A DNA stretch of 64,000 bases from a bacterium (GTDB lineage: Bacteria > Actinomycetota > Acidimicrobiia > Acidimicrobiales > Bin134). The notes below the pieces were generated by a model. It was not told the DNA's origin, ran no database searches, and saw only the letters and a list, made by a program, of their open reading frames with translations. How positions within the stretch are numbered: the stretch's first letter is position 1; every line of letters begins with the position of its first letter. Shown piece after piece: positions 1 to 9,404 of this stretch. The position numbers and the translations under genes are program-made. The stretch spans positions 45,895 through 109,894 of the forward strand of contig JAPPAP010000024.1 in assembly GCA_026705465.1 (NCBI GenBank), in the 5' to 3' direction.

Positions 1-2
1 AG

Positions 3-47
3 CAGCAACAAGACGAACTGCTGGACCGGTTCTACTCCGATGTCTGA
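3..47 (+). CDS. C-terminal end of an upstream gene (partial)
   Basis: Frame 3 is open from the window edge and reads QQQDELLDRFYSDV before a TGA stop. This stop overlaps the first codons of the next gene by 8 nt, an arrangement typical of translationally coupled actinobacterial genes. The hydrophilic tail has plausible codon use but is far too short to identify. It could also be a chance open frame. Confidence 0.35.
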   Translation, partial: QQQDELLDRFYSDV

Positions 48-690
48 CCTCTCGGGGCGGCCGGACGCCTCACCATCGCCCGATCCGGTGCGGATCGTGC
101 TGGCTGAGGACGAGGCCATCATCCGCCTGGACTTGCGGGAGACCTTGGAGGAGGAGGGCTACCTCGTCGTGGGGGAGACCAGTCGGGGCGACCAGGTGCT
201 GGAACTGGTGCGGGAGAAGCGCCCCGACGTGGCCATCTTGGACGTGAAGATGCCGGGCACCGACGGGATCACCGCCGCGGCCCAGATACGCGACGAGCGA
301 CTGTGTGCGGTGCTGCTGCTCACCGCCTTCAGCCAGCGGGACCTCATCGCCCGGGCCGCTGACGCCGGGGCGCTGGCCTATCTGGTCAAGCCGTTTGAGC
401 GGGCTGAACTGGTGCCCGCGGTAGAAGTGGCCCTGGTGCGGTTCCGGGAGCTGGTGGCGCTTAACCACCAGGTGGAGCGGGCCGAGGCCCGATTAGAGGC
501 TCGCAAGGCCATCGACCGGGCCAAAGGGCGTCTCATGGACGTGAACGCCATGTCGGAGGCCGACGCCTACAGCCATATTCAGCACCAGGCCATGAGCGAT
601 CGCCGGTCTATGGCTGAGGTGGCTGCTGAGATCATCGAGATGGAGGACGACCAGCTGAAGGCCCTGAGTGGGGACCGGGCCGATGGCTAA
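40..690 (+). CDS. pdtaR: ANTAR-domain response regulator (PdtaR-like)
   Basis: A 216-residue two-domain regulator. Residues about 17-140 form a CheY-like receiver with acidic pocket (AEDE), phospho-acceptor Asp in AILDVKMPG, Thr/Ser switch in LLLTAFS and the invariant Lys in LVKPF. A coiled coil near 145-160 leads into an ANTAR RNA-binding domain (AKGRLMDVNAMSEADAY and following). ANTAR proteins bind paired hairpins in mRNA leaders and act by antitermination when phosphorylated, usually by a PdtaS-type histidine kinase that is not in this window. Placement just before polA and rpsA resembles Rv1626-polA-rpsA in Mycobacterium tuberculosis. Its stop overlaps the start of polA, so the two are probably cotranscribed. 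Confidence 0.9.
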   Translation: MSDLSGRPDASPSPDPVRIVLAEDEAIIRLDLRETLEEEGYLVVGETSRGDQVLELVREKRPDVAILDVKMPGTDGITAAAQIRDERLCAVLLLTAFSQRDLIARAADAGALAYLVKPFERAELVPAVEVALVRFRELVALNHQVERAEARLEARKAIDRAKGRLMDVNAMSEADAYSHIQHQAMSDRRSMAEVAAEIIEMEDDQLKALSGDRADG

Positions 691-3418
691 CTCGGGCGCC
701 GCCCAGCAGGACATCGGCACCGTGATGCTGGTGGACGGGAACTCGCTGGTCTATCGGGCCTTTTTCGCGGTGCCCGAGGACATGACCACCGCCAGCGGGC
801 AAGTGACCAATGCCGTGTACGGCTTCACCAGGATGCTGTTGACCCTGTTGAGGGACCACCAGCCCAACCGGGTGGGGGTGGCTTTCGACCGGCGTGAGCC
901 GACCTTTCGCCACGAACGGGTGTCCAGCTACAAGGCCAACCGCGAGGAGACTCCCGAGGCGCTGCGCCAGCAGATGGGCTTGGTCCGCCAGTTGATTGAC
1001 ACGCTGGGCATCGCTGCGGTGGACCACGTTGGAGTGGAGGCTGACGACGTCATCGCCACGCTGGCCACCCAAGCCCGCGACCGGGGTGAGAATGTGATCG
1101 TGGTCACCGGCGACCGCGACGCCTATCAGCTGGTGGAAGACCCCCATATCCGGGTGCTCTACAACAAGCGGGGGGTGTCGGACTACGCCCTGTACGACGA
1201 GGCCGGCATCGAGGAGCGCACCGGGGTGAAGCCGTCCGACTACGTGTCCTACGCCGCTCTGCGTGGCGATCCCTCCGACAACCTGCCCGGCGTCAATGGG
1301 GTGGGGGAGAAGACGGCGGCCAAGCTCATCAATGCCTACGGCACCATCGAGGAGCTGTACCAGCACGTAGCCGACCAGACCCCGAAGCTTCAAGAGAACT
1401 TGGGGGAGGCCGAAGACCGGGTGAAGCTCAATTTGGAGTTGATGGAGCTGTTGCGAGACGTCCCCCTCGATTTGGGAGTGGATGATCTGGACTTGGCACC
1501 GCCGAAGGCCGCCGAAATCGAGGAGCTGTTCGACTTCTTGGAGTTCAGGAGCCTCCGGGACTTTGCTGCCGAGGTGCTGGATATGGACTTGGGCGGTGCT
1601 GGCCACGGCGCTGGGGTCTTGGAGGCAACGGTAGAGGCGGTGTCCAGCGCAGACACCGCGGTCGACGCGCTGAGCCGGCTGGTCGACAGCGCTGAGCCGG
1701 TCGCCCTGGCCGCGGGCTGGGGCGACCCAATCGATGCCCGCCAGCCTCATCGTCGCCGGCTACTGGGCTTGGCCCTGGTTGCCGACCTCGACGCCGGTCG
1801 AGCCGTGTGGCTGCCTGCCGACCTGCTGGAATCGTCGGCACACGAAGCCGTGGCCGCGTTCTTCGGCTCAGGCACTCGGTTTATGGCCCACGACGTCAAG
1901 CCGCTGGTCTTGTGGCTCCTCTCGCAGGGGATCGACGCTGCTGGCCTGACCTTGGATGCCCAGATCGCGGCGTACCTGCTGGACCCGGCCAGCGGTCGCT
2001 ATGACCTAGACGACCTCATGAAGACCCACACCTCGATGGAGATGCCGGGTATCGACCAGCCCGACGAGGGCCGCTTGTTCGACGACGACTCCGGTGATTC
2101 GATTGATCCATCGATGCAGGCTGGGCTCTGTGCCTTGGCCGTGGCCCATCTGGCTGATCCGTTGCTGGAGGCGTTGGACGCCCAGGGCCTGCGGGATCTC
2201 AACGACGGCATGGAGGTTCCCCTGGTTCGGGTGCTGGCCCGGATGGAGCACATGGGCATCGGAGTGGATGTGGCGGGACTGACCGGCCTGCGCGACCAGT
2301 TGGCCGCCGACGCCGAGCGGCTTCGGGCGCTGGTGCTTGAAGCGGCGGGCGAGGGGAGCTTCAACGTGAACTCCTCCAAGCAGGTGGGGGAGCTGCTGTT
2401 CGACAAGCTGGGCCTTCCCCCCCAGAAGAAGACCCGGACCGGGGCCTACAGCACCGACGCCGCCACCTTGGAGAAGCTGCGGGGCGAGCATCCGGTGGTG
2501 GATGCGCTGCTGGACTACCGAGAGGTGGAGAAGCTGCGATCCACTTATGGGGAAGGCTTGGTGGCCGCGGTGGCGCTCGAGCCCGACAACCGCATCCGGG
2601 CCACGTTCAACCAGACGGTGGCCCGCACCGGGCGGCTCAGTTCCGACGCCCCCAACCTGCACAACATCCCAGTTCGCACCGAGACCGGCCGGGTGTTCCG
2701 AGAGGTGTTCGTGGCCGCCGAGGGCTGCGAGTTGTTGGTGGCCGACTACAACCAGATCGAGCTGCGCTGCATCGCCCACTTAGCCGAGGACCCCGGGCTG
2801 ATCCAGGCCTTCGAGTCCGGCCAAGACGTCCACACCTCCGTTGCCGCTCAGGTATTCGGCATCGATCCCGGGGCGGTCGGCATCGAGGAGCGGTCCACCG
2901 CCAAGATGGTCTCGTATGGCCTGGCCTACGGCATGGAGTCCTACGGCCTGGGACAGCGGCTGAACATTCCCACCGGAGAGGCGGCGGTAATCCTCGACGC
3001 CTATTTCGGGGCATTCCCCGCGCTGCGGGAGTACATGGACCGAACGGTGGCCGAAGCCCGGGACCGGGGCTTTACCGAAACCCTGTTCGGGCGGAGGCGT
3101 CGGATTCCCGAGATCAACTCTTCCAACTACCGGCTTCGCCAGGCGGCCGAGCGCCAGGCCATGAATGCCGGCATTCAGGGATTGGCCGCCGACATCTTCA
3201 AGGTGGCTTTGGTGCGGTTGGATGCTGCACTCGAAGACCGGGGGTTCGCCAGCCGCATCATCCTCCAAGTGCACGATGAGGTGATCCTGGAAGTGCCCGA
3301 GGGCGAACATGACGGCGTAGCTGAGCTCACCGCGGACACGATGGCCGAGGCCTACGACCTGAGGGTTCCCCTTGAGGTACACCTCTCCTCGGGCCGCACT
3401 TGGGCCGACGCCAAATAG
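668..3418 (+). CDS. polA: DNA polymerase I
   Basis: Family A polymerase of 916 residues from GTG 668; ATG 683 (911 aa) is an equally credible start. The N-terminal 5'-nuclease domain spans residues 15-310 (LVDGNSLVYRAFFA, VTGDRDAYQLV, GDPSDNLPGVNGVG). The central 320-510 region has the 3'-5' exonuclease fold, but the catalytic acidic motifs are not recognisable (LAAGWGDP where D-x-E is expected), as is usual in actinobacterial PolA, so no proofreading is expected. The polymerase domain shows motif A (DYNQIELR), the O-helix (RSTAKMVSYGLAYGM) and motif C (QVHDEV). It fills repair gaps left by the UvrABC enzymes encoded nearby and removes Okazaki primers. Confidence 0.97.
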   Translation: MGTGPMANSGAAQQDIGTVMLVDGNSLVYRAFFAVPEDMTTASGQVTNAVYGFTRMLLTLLRDHQPNRVGVAFDRREPTFRHERVSSYKANREETPEALRQQMGLVRQLIDTLGIAAVDHVGVEADDVIATLATQARDRGENVIVVTGDRDAYQLVEDPHIRVLYNKRGVSDYALYDEAGIEERTGVKPSDYVSYAALRGDPSDNLPGVNGVGEKTAAKLINAYGTIEELYQHVADQTPKLQENLGEAEDRVKLNLELMELLRDVPLDLGVDDLDLAPPKAAEIEELFDFLEFRSLRDFAAEVLDMDLGGAGHGAGVLEATVEAVSSADTAVDALSRLVDSAEPVALAAGWGDPIDARQPHRRRLLGLALVADLDAGRAVWLPADLLESSAHEAVAAFFGSGTRFMAHDVKPLVLWLLSQGIDAAGLTLDAQIAAYLLDPASGRYDLDDLMKTHTSMEMPGIDQPDEGRLFDDDSGDSIDPSMQAGLCALAVAHLADPLLEALDAQGLRDLNDGMEVPLVRVLARMEHMGIGVDVAGLTGLRDQLAADAERLRALVLEAAGEGSFNVNSSKQVGELLFDKLGLPPQKKTRTGAYSTDAATLEKLRGEHPVVDALLDYREVEKLRSTYGEGLVAAVALEPDNRIRATFNQTVARTGRLSSDAPNLHNIPVRTETGRVFREVFVAAEGCELLVADYNQIELRCIAHLAEDPGLIQAFESGQDVHTSVAAQVFGIDPGAVGIEERSTAKMVSYGLAYGMESYGLGQRLNIPTGEAAVILDAYFGAFPALREYMDRTVAEARDRGFTETLFGRRRRIPEINSSNYRLRQAAERQAMNAGIQGLAADIFKVALVRLDAALEDRGFASRIILQVHDEVILEVPEGEHDGVAELTADTMAEAYDLRVPLEVHLSSGRTWADAK

Positions 3419-3546
3419 CTGGACGGTTTACAGCTCGTGGGCAAATAGCCAACAACAGGGGTGGCTGTTAGCATCGACGGGCCGGTTCAGGCTGCTGCGC
3501 CGCGCCCATTGTCCTATCCATTTCCTCCTGTGAGGCTCAACTCAAC

Positions 3547-5025
3547 GTGTCCGAAACCGATACCGCCCCATCTTCCCCACCCTCCCCGCCAGCCGCAACA
3601 GCGGTGCTCGACTCCCCCGACGGAGTGGGGACATTCGATGCCGAGGGCAACTACATCCCCCGCCAAATCACCGACCAGGACATCGAAGACCAGTTCTTGG
3701 ACGACGCCTATACCGCCACCATGGTCCAAGTTGAAGACGGACAGATCGTGTCCGGCAAGGTAGTGAAAGTTGACCGCGACGAGGTGCTGCTGGACATCGG
3801 CTACAAGTCCGAAGGGATCATCCCCGCCCGCGAGTTGTCCATCCGCAATGTGATCGACCCTGGCGAGATCGTCGCCCTCGGCGAGGAGATCGAGGCCCTA
3901 GTGCTCCAGAAGGAGGACAAGGACGGCCACCTGATCCTGTCCAAGAAGCGGGCCCAGTACGAGCGGGCCTGGGGCAACATCGAAGAAGTCAAGGAGAACG
4001 AGGGCACCGTCTCGGGCCCGGTAATCGAAGTGGTCAAAGGCGGCCTGATCCTGGACATCGGCCTGCGGGGCTTTCTACCCGCATCGCTGGTGGAGCTGCG
4101 TCGGGTGCGCGACCTCCAGCCCTATATCGGCCAGACCCTGGAAGCCAAGATCATCGAGCTGGACAAGAACCGCAACAACGTGGTGCTGTCGCGCCGAGCG
4201 TGGCTGGAGGAGACCGAGAAGGAGCAGCGCGAGGCGTTCCTGGACAATCTCAAGCCCGGCGAGCGCCGCAGCGGTGTGGTGTCGTCGGTGGTGAACTTCG
4301 GGGCGTTCGTCGACCTAGGCGGCATGGACGGCCTGGTGCACGTGTCCGAGCTGTCGTGGAAGCACGTCGACCACCCCAGCGCGGTGGTGCAGGTGGGCGA
4401 CGAGATCGAGGTGCAGGTGCTGGAGGTGGACCTCGACCGCGAGCGCATCAGCTTGTCGCTCAAGGCCACCCAGCAGGACCCCTGGCAGGAGTTCGCCACC
4501 AGCCACCAGGTGGGCGAGTTGGTGTACGGCCGGGTCACCAAGCTGGTGCCGTTCGGCGCCTTTGTGCAGGTGGGCGAGAGCATCGAGGGCTTGGTGCACA
4601 TCTCGGAGATTTCCTCCCACCACATCGACCTGCCCGAGCAGGTAGTGACCCCCGGCGAGGAGCTGTGGGTGAAGATCATCGACCTCGACATCAACCGTCG
4701 TCGCATCAGCCTGTCGATCAAGCAGGCCGCCGAGGGCGGCGTGGTAGCCGCCGAGTTCCAAGAGCACTTCGGCGAGCACGCTTACGACGCTGAGGGCAAC
4801 TACATCGGGGCGGCAACCGAGGATGTGGCCGCCGACGAAGACCAGGCGTGGGCCGAGTACTACTCCGAATCCGGCGAGGCCCTCGAAGCCGCTCCCGCCG
4901 AGCATGAGGGTGCCGACGACGGCGCTGAAGTTCTCGAAGCGGCCGTCGAGCATGAGGGTGCCGACGAAAACGGTTCAGAGGTTCTCGAAACGGCCGTCGA
5001 GGAGCCGGTCGAAGAACCGATCTAG
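3547..5025 (+). CDS. rpsA: 30S ribosomal protein S1
   Basis: 492 residues from a GTG start. Four S1 (OB-fold) RNA-binding repeats are visible at about 60-130, 148-215, 233-302 and 319-390. The last two are the best conserved (VNFGAFVDLGGMDGLVHVSEL and VPFGAFVQVGESIEGLVHISE). Four repeats instead of six is normal for Actinobacteria. S1 helps load mRNA onto the 30S subunit, particularly structured or SD-poor messages, which fits a genome with many leaderless-type promoters. The C-terminal 90 residues are very acidic and contain a duplicated element, EHEGADDGAEVLEAAV then EHEGADENGSEVLETAV. coaE, which follows rpsA in mycobacteria, is absent here. Confidence 0.96.
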   Translation: MSETDTAPSSPPSPPAATAVLDSPDGVGTFDAEGNYIPRQITDQDIEDQFLDDAYTATMVQVEDGQIVSGKVVKVDRDEVLLDIGYKSEGIIPARELSIRNVIDPGEIVALGEEIEALVLQKEDKDGHLILSKKRAQYERAWGNIEEVKENEGTVSGPVIEVVKGGLILDIGLRGFLPASLVELRRVRDLQPYIGQTLEAKIIELDKNRNNVVLSRRAWLEETEKEQREAFLDNLKPGERRSGVVSSVVNFGAFVDLGGMDGLVHVSELSWKHVDHPSAVVQVGDEIEVQVLEVDLDRERISLSLKATQQDPWQEFATSHQVGELVYGRVTKLVPFGAFVQVGESIEGLVHISEISSHHIDLPEQVVTPGEELWVKIIDLDINRRRISLSIKQAAEGGVVAAEFQEHFGEHAYDAEGNYIGAATEDVAADEDQAWAEYYSESGEALEAAPAEHEGADDGAEVLEAAVEHEGADENGSEVLETAVEEPVEEPI

Positions 5026-5165
5026 TTGCTGGCCGCTCCGCGGCACACCAGGCTGAGAGACTCGGAGTCGAAACCCAGCGCGTCTACGCGGGGCATCCAC
5101 AAATTGCCCGCGACTGTTGTTTAGCCTCGATTCGTCATGTTTCTGGAGAGTGCCAGGAGGATCCC

Positions 5166-7751
5166 TTGCTAGCGCCTGCTCGTTCGTTGCCCGCTCGCTC
5201 TCGCCGTAGCTGTCGTGGCTCCTTCGGGCGGTCGGCCGTTGGCCGAATCGGCCTCGCCGTAGTCGCGGTCGTATCCATTTTTGCCTCGCTCTGGTCTTTG
5301 CCAGCGAGTGCCGACGAACACGGGGACGAAGATGGCTCTGCCCGCGATCGACGGGCGCTGGTTGCCCTGTACGAGGCCGCCGGTGGGGACGACTGGAGCA
5401 ATTCCGGGGGATGGCTGAGCGATGCCCCTCTGGGCAACTGGTATGGCGTGACTGCGGACGATGAAGATCGGGTTACCGGGCTGTCAATGGCGTCCAACGG
5501 CTTGGTGGGGGAGCTGCCCGCTGAGATCGGCAACCTCGAGAACCTGGAGTACCTGGACTTGGGCAATAACGAACTCGTGGGGGAGCTGCCCGTTGAGATG
5601 GGAGGCCTTGTCAGCCTCGTCGAACTGGATCTTCAGAACAACCGCTTGGAGCGCGGCATTCCCGTTGAATTCGGAGAGCTTTCTCAGCTGACGGTGCTCG
5701 ATCTCAAGTACAACGGCCTGTGGGGGGCGATTCCCCCTGAGCTCGGCCAGCTCGGCGAGCTTCGTATCTTGGATTTGCGGGGCAACGTGTTATCGGGAGA
5801 GATTCCTGCCGAATTGGGCAGCCTGTCAAAACTGACCCACCTGATGCTGAGGTTCAACGGTTTGTCGGGGGAGATCCCAGTGGAACTGGGGGAGTTGGAC
5901 CGCCTTGAGTGGCTGGATCTCAGCAATAACGGTTTGTCGGGGGAGATCCCGGCCGAGTTGGGCGGTCTGCGCAGGCTCGTGTGGTTGGATTTCAACAATA
6001 ACGGTTTGTCGGGGGAGATCCCGGCCGAGCTCTCCAGCCTTTCCCAGTTGCGGCGCCTCAACTTGACGGGCAACGGATTGTCAGGGGGAATCCCCGCGGA
6101 TCTCGGTCGTCTGACTGAGCTCCGGTACTTGTCGCTGTCGGCCAACGACCTGGATGGGAGGATCCCCTATCAACTGGGCCGTCTCGAGAATCTCCAAGTG
6201 CTTCGGCTTGGGCACAACAGGCTCTCGGGGCAAGTTTCTACCGAGTTGGGCAGACTGGGGCGGCTCACCCTGCTGTGGCTGGAGGACAACAACCTCTCGG
6301 GGGCGATTCCCTCGCAGTTGGGCAAGTTGACGCAGCTCAGGGAGCTGGATCTCAGCGAGAACGGATTGTCGGGGGAGATTCCTGCCGAGTTGGGCAATCT
6401 GGGGGGGTTGACGCGGCTGTCCCTCCAAGACAACGGATTGTCGGGGGAGATTCCTGCCGAGTTGGGCAATCTGGCCGAACTGGAACACATCGACCTCAGC
6501 AACAACTGGCTTTCGGGAACCATTCCAGAGGGGATTGGGTCGATGGCCGGACTCAAGAGCCTGTTGCTCCACGACAATCTGTTGTCCGGCGATATCCTGG
6601 CGGGGATTGGCGAGTTGGGCCGGTTGGGGGTGTTGGATCTCTCCAACAACCGGCTGTCGGGGGATATCCCGACGGAGATCGGCGGTTTGAGCAAGTTGGG
6701 GGTGTTGGATCTTTCCAACAACCGGCTGTCGGGCGAGATACCGGAGGAGATCGGCAAGCTGTCGAGCCTTGTGTACCTGGACCTGCGCAGCAACCGGCTC
6801 ACGGGAGAGATCCCCGCCCACCTCGCTGAGCTCCAGGCGCTCACCCACCTGCTGCTGCGGGACAACCAATTGTCCGGGGAGGTCCCTGCCGAGCTTGGTG
6901 GATTGGCCAACCTGATATGGCTTGATCTGAGCATCAACTTCTTGTCGGGAGAGATCCCCGAGGAACTAGGCCAGCTAGAAAACCTTCAAGCGCTTTATCT
7001 GAGCTACAACGGCCTGACCGGCAAGCTGCCCTCAGAGTTAGGCGAGCTGGCGAACCTGAAGCACCTGATGATTCGCCGCAACCAGTTGGAGGGAGAGATC
7101 CCCGCCGAGTTGGGCCAGTTGGTTAATTTGGAACGGCTCAACCTGTGGGCGAACCAATTGTCAGGGGAGATTCCCGTTGAGTTGGGCAATCTCACCAATC
7201 TGACGAGGCTGGACCTCGACAACAATGAACTGTCGGGAGAGATCCCTGCTGCGTTAGGCAGGCTCATCAATCTGCGAGAGCTGTGGCTGAACGACAATCT
7301 GCTAAGTGGAGAGATTCCCGCCGAATTGAGCAGCATGATCAATTTGAGGCGTCTGTACTTAGACGGCAATCAGTTGACCGGTGGGATTCCCGCCGAATTG
7401 GGCGAACTCAGGAGCCTCACGCGCCTGTGGGTGAATGGCAATCAGTTGACTGGTGGGATTCCCGCCGAATTGGGCGAACTCAGCGAGCTGACCTATTTGT
7501 ACATTGGCAACAACCTCCTGAGCGGGGAGATCCCCGCGGCGCTGGGCAAACTGGGCAACTTAACGCATGTATATATCGGCGACAATCAGCTCACCGGCGA
7601 AGTGCCCGCCGAACTGGGCAACCTCGGCAAACTCGTCCGGCTGTACATCAGCGGCAACCAGCTCACCGGTTGCCTACCCGCGGCCTGGGAAACAGCCAAC
7701 CTCAAGGGCAGCGACTTGGAGTCGCTCGGTCTGGCCTTCTGCGAGGAGTGA
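5166..7751 (+). CDS. Secreted plant-type leucine-rich-repeat protein
   Basis: 861 residues starting at TTG, chosen because AGGAGG lies 5 nt upstream. An Arg-rich n-region and hydrophobic stretch (IGLAVVAVVSIFASLW) followed by PASADEHG look like a Sec signal peptide. Residues 55-95 form an LRR N-cap (ALVALYEAAGGDDWSNSGGW). About 31 consecutive 24-residue repeats follow, with consensus NxLSGEIPAELGxLxxLxxLxLx, the plant-type LRR class. A C-cap contains two cysteines (GCLPAA and LAFCEE). There is no membrane anchor or sortase signal, so release from the cell is expected. Such solenoids bind proteins or glycans; the ligand is unknown. Several neighbouring repeats are identical at DNA level. Confidence 0.9.
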   Translation: MLAPARSLPARSRRSCRGSFGRSAVGRIGLAVVAVVSIFASLWSLPASADEHGDEDGSARDRRALVALYEAAGGDDWSNSGGWLSDAPLGNWYGVTADDEDRVTGLSMASNGLVGELPAEIGNLENLEYLDLGNNELVGELPVEMGGLVSLVELDLQNNRLERGIPVEFGELSQLTVLDLKYNGLWGAIPPELGQLGELRILDLRGNVLSGEIPAELGSLSKLTHLMLRFNGLSGEIPVELGELDRLEWLDLSNNGLSGEIPAELGGLRRLVWLDFNNNGLSGEIPAELSSLSQLRRLNLTGNGLSGGIPADLGRLTELRYLSLSANDLDGRIPYQLGRLENLQVLRLGHNRLSGQVSTELGRLGRLTLLWLEDNNLSGAIPSQLGKLTQLRELDLSENGLSGEIPAELGNLGGLTRLSLQDNGLSGEIPAELGNLAELEHIDLSNNWLSGTIPEGIGSMAGLKSLLLHDNLLSGDILAGIGELGRLGVLDLSNNRLSGDIPTEIGGLSKLGVLDLSNNRLSGEIPEEIGKLSSLVYLDLRSNRLTGEIPAHLAELQALTHLLLRDNQLSGEVPAELGGLANLIWLDLSINFLSGEIPEELGQLENLQALYLSYNGLTGKLPSELGELANLKHLMIRRNQLEGEIPAELGQLVNLERLNLWANQLSGEIPVELGNLTNLTRLDLDNNELSGEIPAALGRLINLRELWLNDNLLSGEIPAELSSMINLRRLYLDGNQLTGGIPAELGELRSLTRLWVNGNQLTGGIPAELGELSELTYLYIGNNLLSGEIPAALGKLGNLTHVYIGDNQLTGEVPAELGNLGKLVRLYISGNQLTGCLPAAWETANLKGSDLESLGLAFCEE
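5494..7680 (+). repeat. Tandem 72-bp LRR-coding repeats
   Basis: The LRR gene is built from 72-bp units. The segment beginning 6361 (acggattgtcgggggagatt and on for about 40 bp) recurs exactly 72 bp later at 6433. The segment around 7375-7415 recurs at about 7447. Such near-identity implies recent duplication or gene conversion, so repeat number probably varies among strains and may be misassembled in short-read data. Confidence 0.8.
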
Positions 7752-7764
7752 ATTCAAAATTTCC

Positions 7765-8772
7765 CTAATCGAGGGCGGGTTCGTCGCAGGGAATGGAAGC
7801 TGGGTGCGGGTTGAAAGTGCGCGGCATTTGGATGAATCCTGAACCGGGACGTTCGGAGTGCAAGTAGGCGTTGATGGCATCGGCGGTGGCTTGGGCGGCG
7901 ACGCGGATGTACTCGTCGGTGGCAAACAGCTCAGCCTCAGAAGGGTTTGAGAGGTACCCGTACTCGATAAGCGCGGCAGGAACATTCGGGCGGCGCAGCA
8001 TTCCGTAGGTGTCCTCGCCACTGGGAAGCAAGACCCGCAGCACACCAGCGTCGGGCAGGCTGCTCCATGAGACATCGTCGAAGGTGGCGAGCGCGGCGGT
8101 GATCTCCTCATGGAGCAACCCGCCGAGACGGGCGGAGGCGGGATGGGCCTGCTGGGCCGTGACCGATTGCACGAACACCTCCGTGCCGGGGTGGCTGCTG
8201 CGGTTCCAGGTAGGGGCGTTGTGGTGGATCGAAACCAATGCGTCGGCACCGAGGGCATCGGCAAAGGCGGCGCGGACCGAAAGCAGGACGTCGTAGTCGC
8301 CTGTGCGGGTGGTTATGGCGGGGATGCCGCGTTGGGAAAGCTCCTCGACCACGGCGCGGCTGAGCTTCAGGTTCAAGTCGCGCTCAATCAGGCCGTTGGG
8401 TCCGACGGCGCCAGTGTCCCATTTTCCACCGTGTCCTGGATCGATGACGACCTGTGCTCCGTCAATCGACACACCGGCAGAAACCACCGCGGTGTTGCCG
8501 CACGGAGTCCGTACCACGTATCCGTCGTCGGATCTTCCGAGTACTGCGACCGGGATTCCCAACGGGGTAAGCACCGCCGACGGGACGCCGCTATCGGCAC
8601 CCGCTGGCGGTGCTTTCTCCTCTGGGGAAGTCACTGCCGTCGGTGAAATCGTCGGAGCGGAGGTCTCCACCGCGTCTTCGCGGGTCAACCGAGTTGATTC
8701 CGGGCCGTCAATATTGATTCCGCACGCAGCGATGAGCACGAGTCCGCCAAGGACGGCGCAAAAGCCCTTCAC
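7765..8772 (-). CDS. N-acetylmuramoyl-L-alanine amidase (Amidase_3), lipoprotein
   Basis: 335 residues from GTG, with AGGAG about 7 nt upstream. The N-terminus (MKGFCAVLGGLVLIAAC) is a lipoprotein signal with lipobox IAAC, so the enzyme should be anchored outside the membrane. A linker and a short region (residues 70-105) precede the amidase core. The core has the zinc motif VVIDPGHGG, the Glu of GLIERDLNL, the His of LVSIHHNAP and the catalytic Glu in ALIEYGYLSN. It cleaves the lactyl-peptide bond of peptidoglycan during daughter-cell separation or recycling. It starts 33 nt after the His-rich gene and ends 13 nt from the convergent LRR gene, so it probably belongs to the leftward block starting at the response regulator. 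Confidence 0.9.
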   Translation of the reverse strand: MKGFCAVLGGLVLIAACGINIDGPESTRLTREDAVETSAPTISPTAVTSPEEKAPPAGADSGVPSAVLTPLGIPVAVLGRSDDGYVVRTPCGNTAVVSAGVSIDGAQVVIDPGHGGKWDTGAVGPNGLIERDLNLKLSRAVVEELSQRGIPAITTRTGDYDVLLSVRAAFADALGADALVSIHHNAPTWNRSSHPGTEVFVQSVTAQQAHPASARLGGLLHEEITAALATFDDVSWSSLPDAGVLRVLLPSGEDTYGMLRRPNVPAALIEYGYLSNPSEAELFATDEYIRVAAQATADAINAYLHSERPGSGFIQMPRTFNPHPASIPCDEPALD

Positions 8773-8805
8773 GAGTCACTCCTACGTTGGCCTGGCAGTG
8801 TTTGG

Positions 8806-9312
8806 TCAGGAAGTGCTGTGGTGCCCGTGGTCGTCGCCGTCGATGTGGTTGTGGCCATCGGTATGGGGGTCGTCGTCGCCGTGGTCGTGATCGTCGTCGT
8901 GGCCGTCTTCGGCGTGATCGTCGTCGTCGCCGTTGCAGTCGGAGTCGTGGTCGGTTTCTGGGGTGCTGTGGTTGGCAGCACAGTCGGCGTCGTGAGCTGG
9001 GCCTTCAGCGGTGTGGTGTTCGGTGCCTTCGGGGTGGTCGTGAATTTGGCCGTTGGTGTGATCGTCAGCTGTTTCGGTAGCAGTTTCCTCAACCACCGGA
9101 GCCAAGGAGGTCGTCTTCTGGGCTACCGGGGTCACAGTGTCTTGGCCGCTGGCCAGCCCCACCGGCAAGAGCAGGGATACGGCCAGCGAGATAGCGGCCA
9201 TGGCTCCGGTAGCAGAGATGACTGCAAGCCATTTGCGCAGCCCGCTCGTTGCCGGTCTGGTGCTGGCATGACCAGCGTCTTCCGGGTGGTTCCGTATCTG
9301 TGCAGCGCTCAT
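8806..9312 (-). CDS. Membrane-anchored His/Asp-rich protein (putative metal binder)
   Basis: 168 residues; AAAGGCGG lies just upstream of ATG 9312. Residues 1-25 are basic and hydrophilic, 26-52 form one transmembrane helix (WLAVISATGAMAAISLAVSLLLP), and the rest should be extracellular. From about residue 84 the chain is dominated by His, Asp and Glu (HDDDHDHGDDDPHTDGHNH), with two cysteines near 109 and 125. Such tails bind Zn, Ni or Cu in other proteins; specificity cannot be read from sequence. It lies between a sensor kinase and an amidase on the same strand. Long overlapping frames on both strands are shadows produced by the CAC/GAC-rich composition. Confidence 0.72.
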   Translation of the reverse strand: MSAAQIRNHPEDAGHASTRPATSGLRKWLAVISATGAMAAISLAVSLLLPVGLASGQDTVTPVAQKTTSLAPVVEETATETADDHTNGQIHDHPEGTEHHTAEGPAHDADCAANHSTPETDHDSDCNGDDDDHAEDGHDDDHDHGDDDPHTDGHNHIDGDDHGHHSTS

Positions 9313-9404
9313 TGGTTCCGCCTTTCTGGGGGTTGTCGGTATCTGAGCGCGGCCAGAATCTCGGACGAGTGTGAGCAGACCGTTAAGTCCAGGTCAGCGT
9401 CGCG

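Noticed and set aside
632-1750. Long minus-strand ORFs over polA and similarly over uvrA, uvrC, BVMO and ligase genes
   Set aside because: GC-rich codon bias keeps antisense frames open; these lack recognisable domains.
3419-3546. Inverted repeat agccaacaacag/ggctgtt near 3447-3472 as polA terminator
   Set aside because: Arms are imperfect and no T-run follows.
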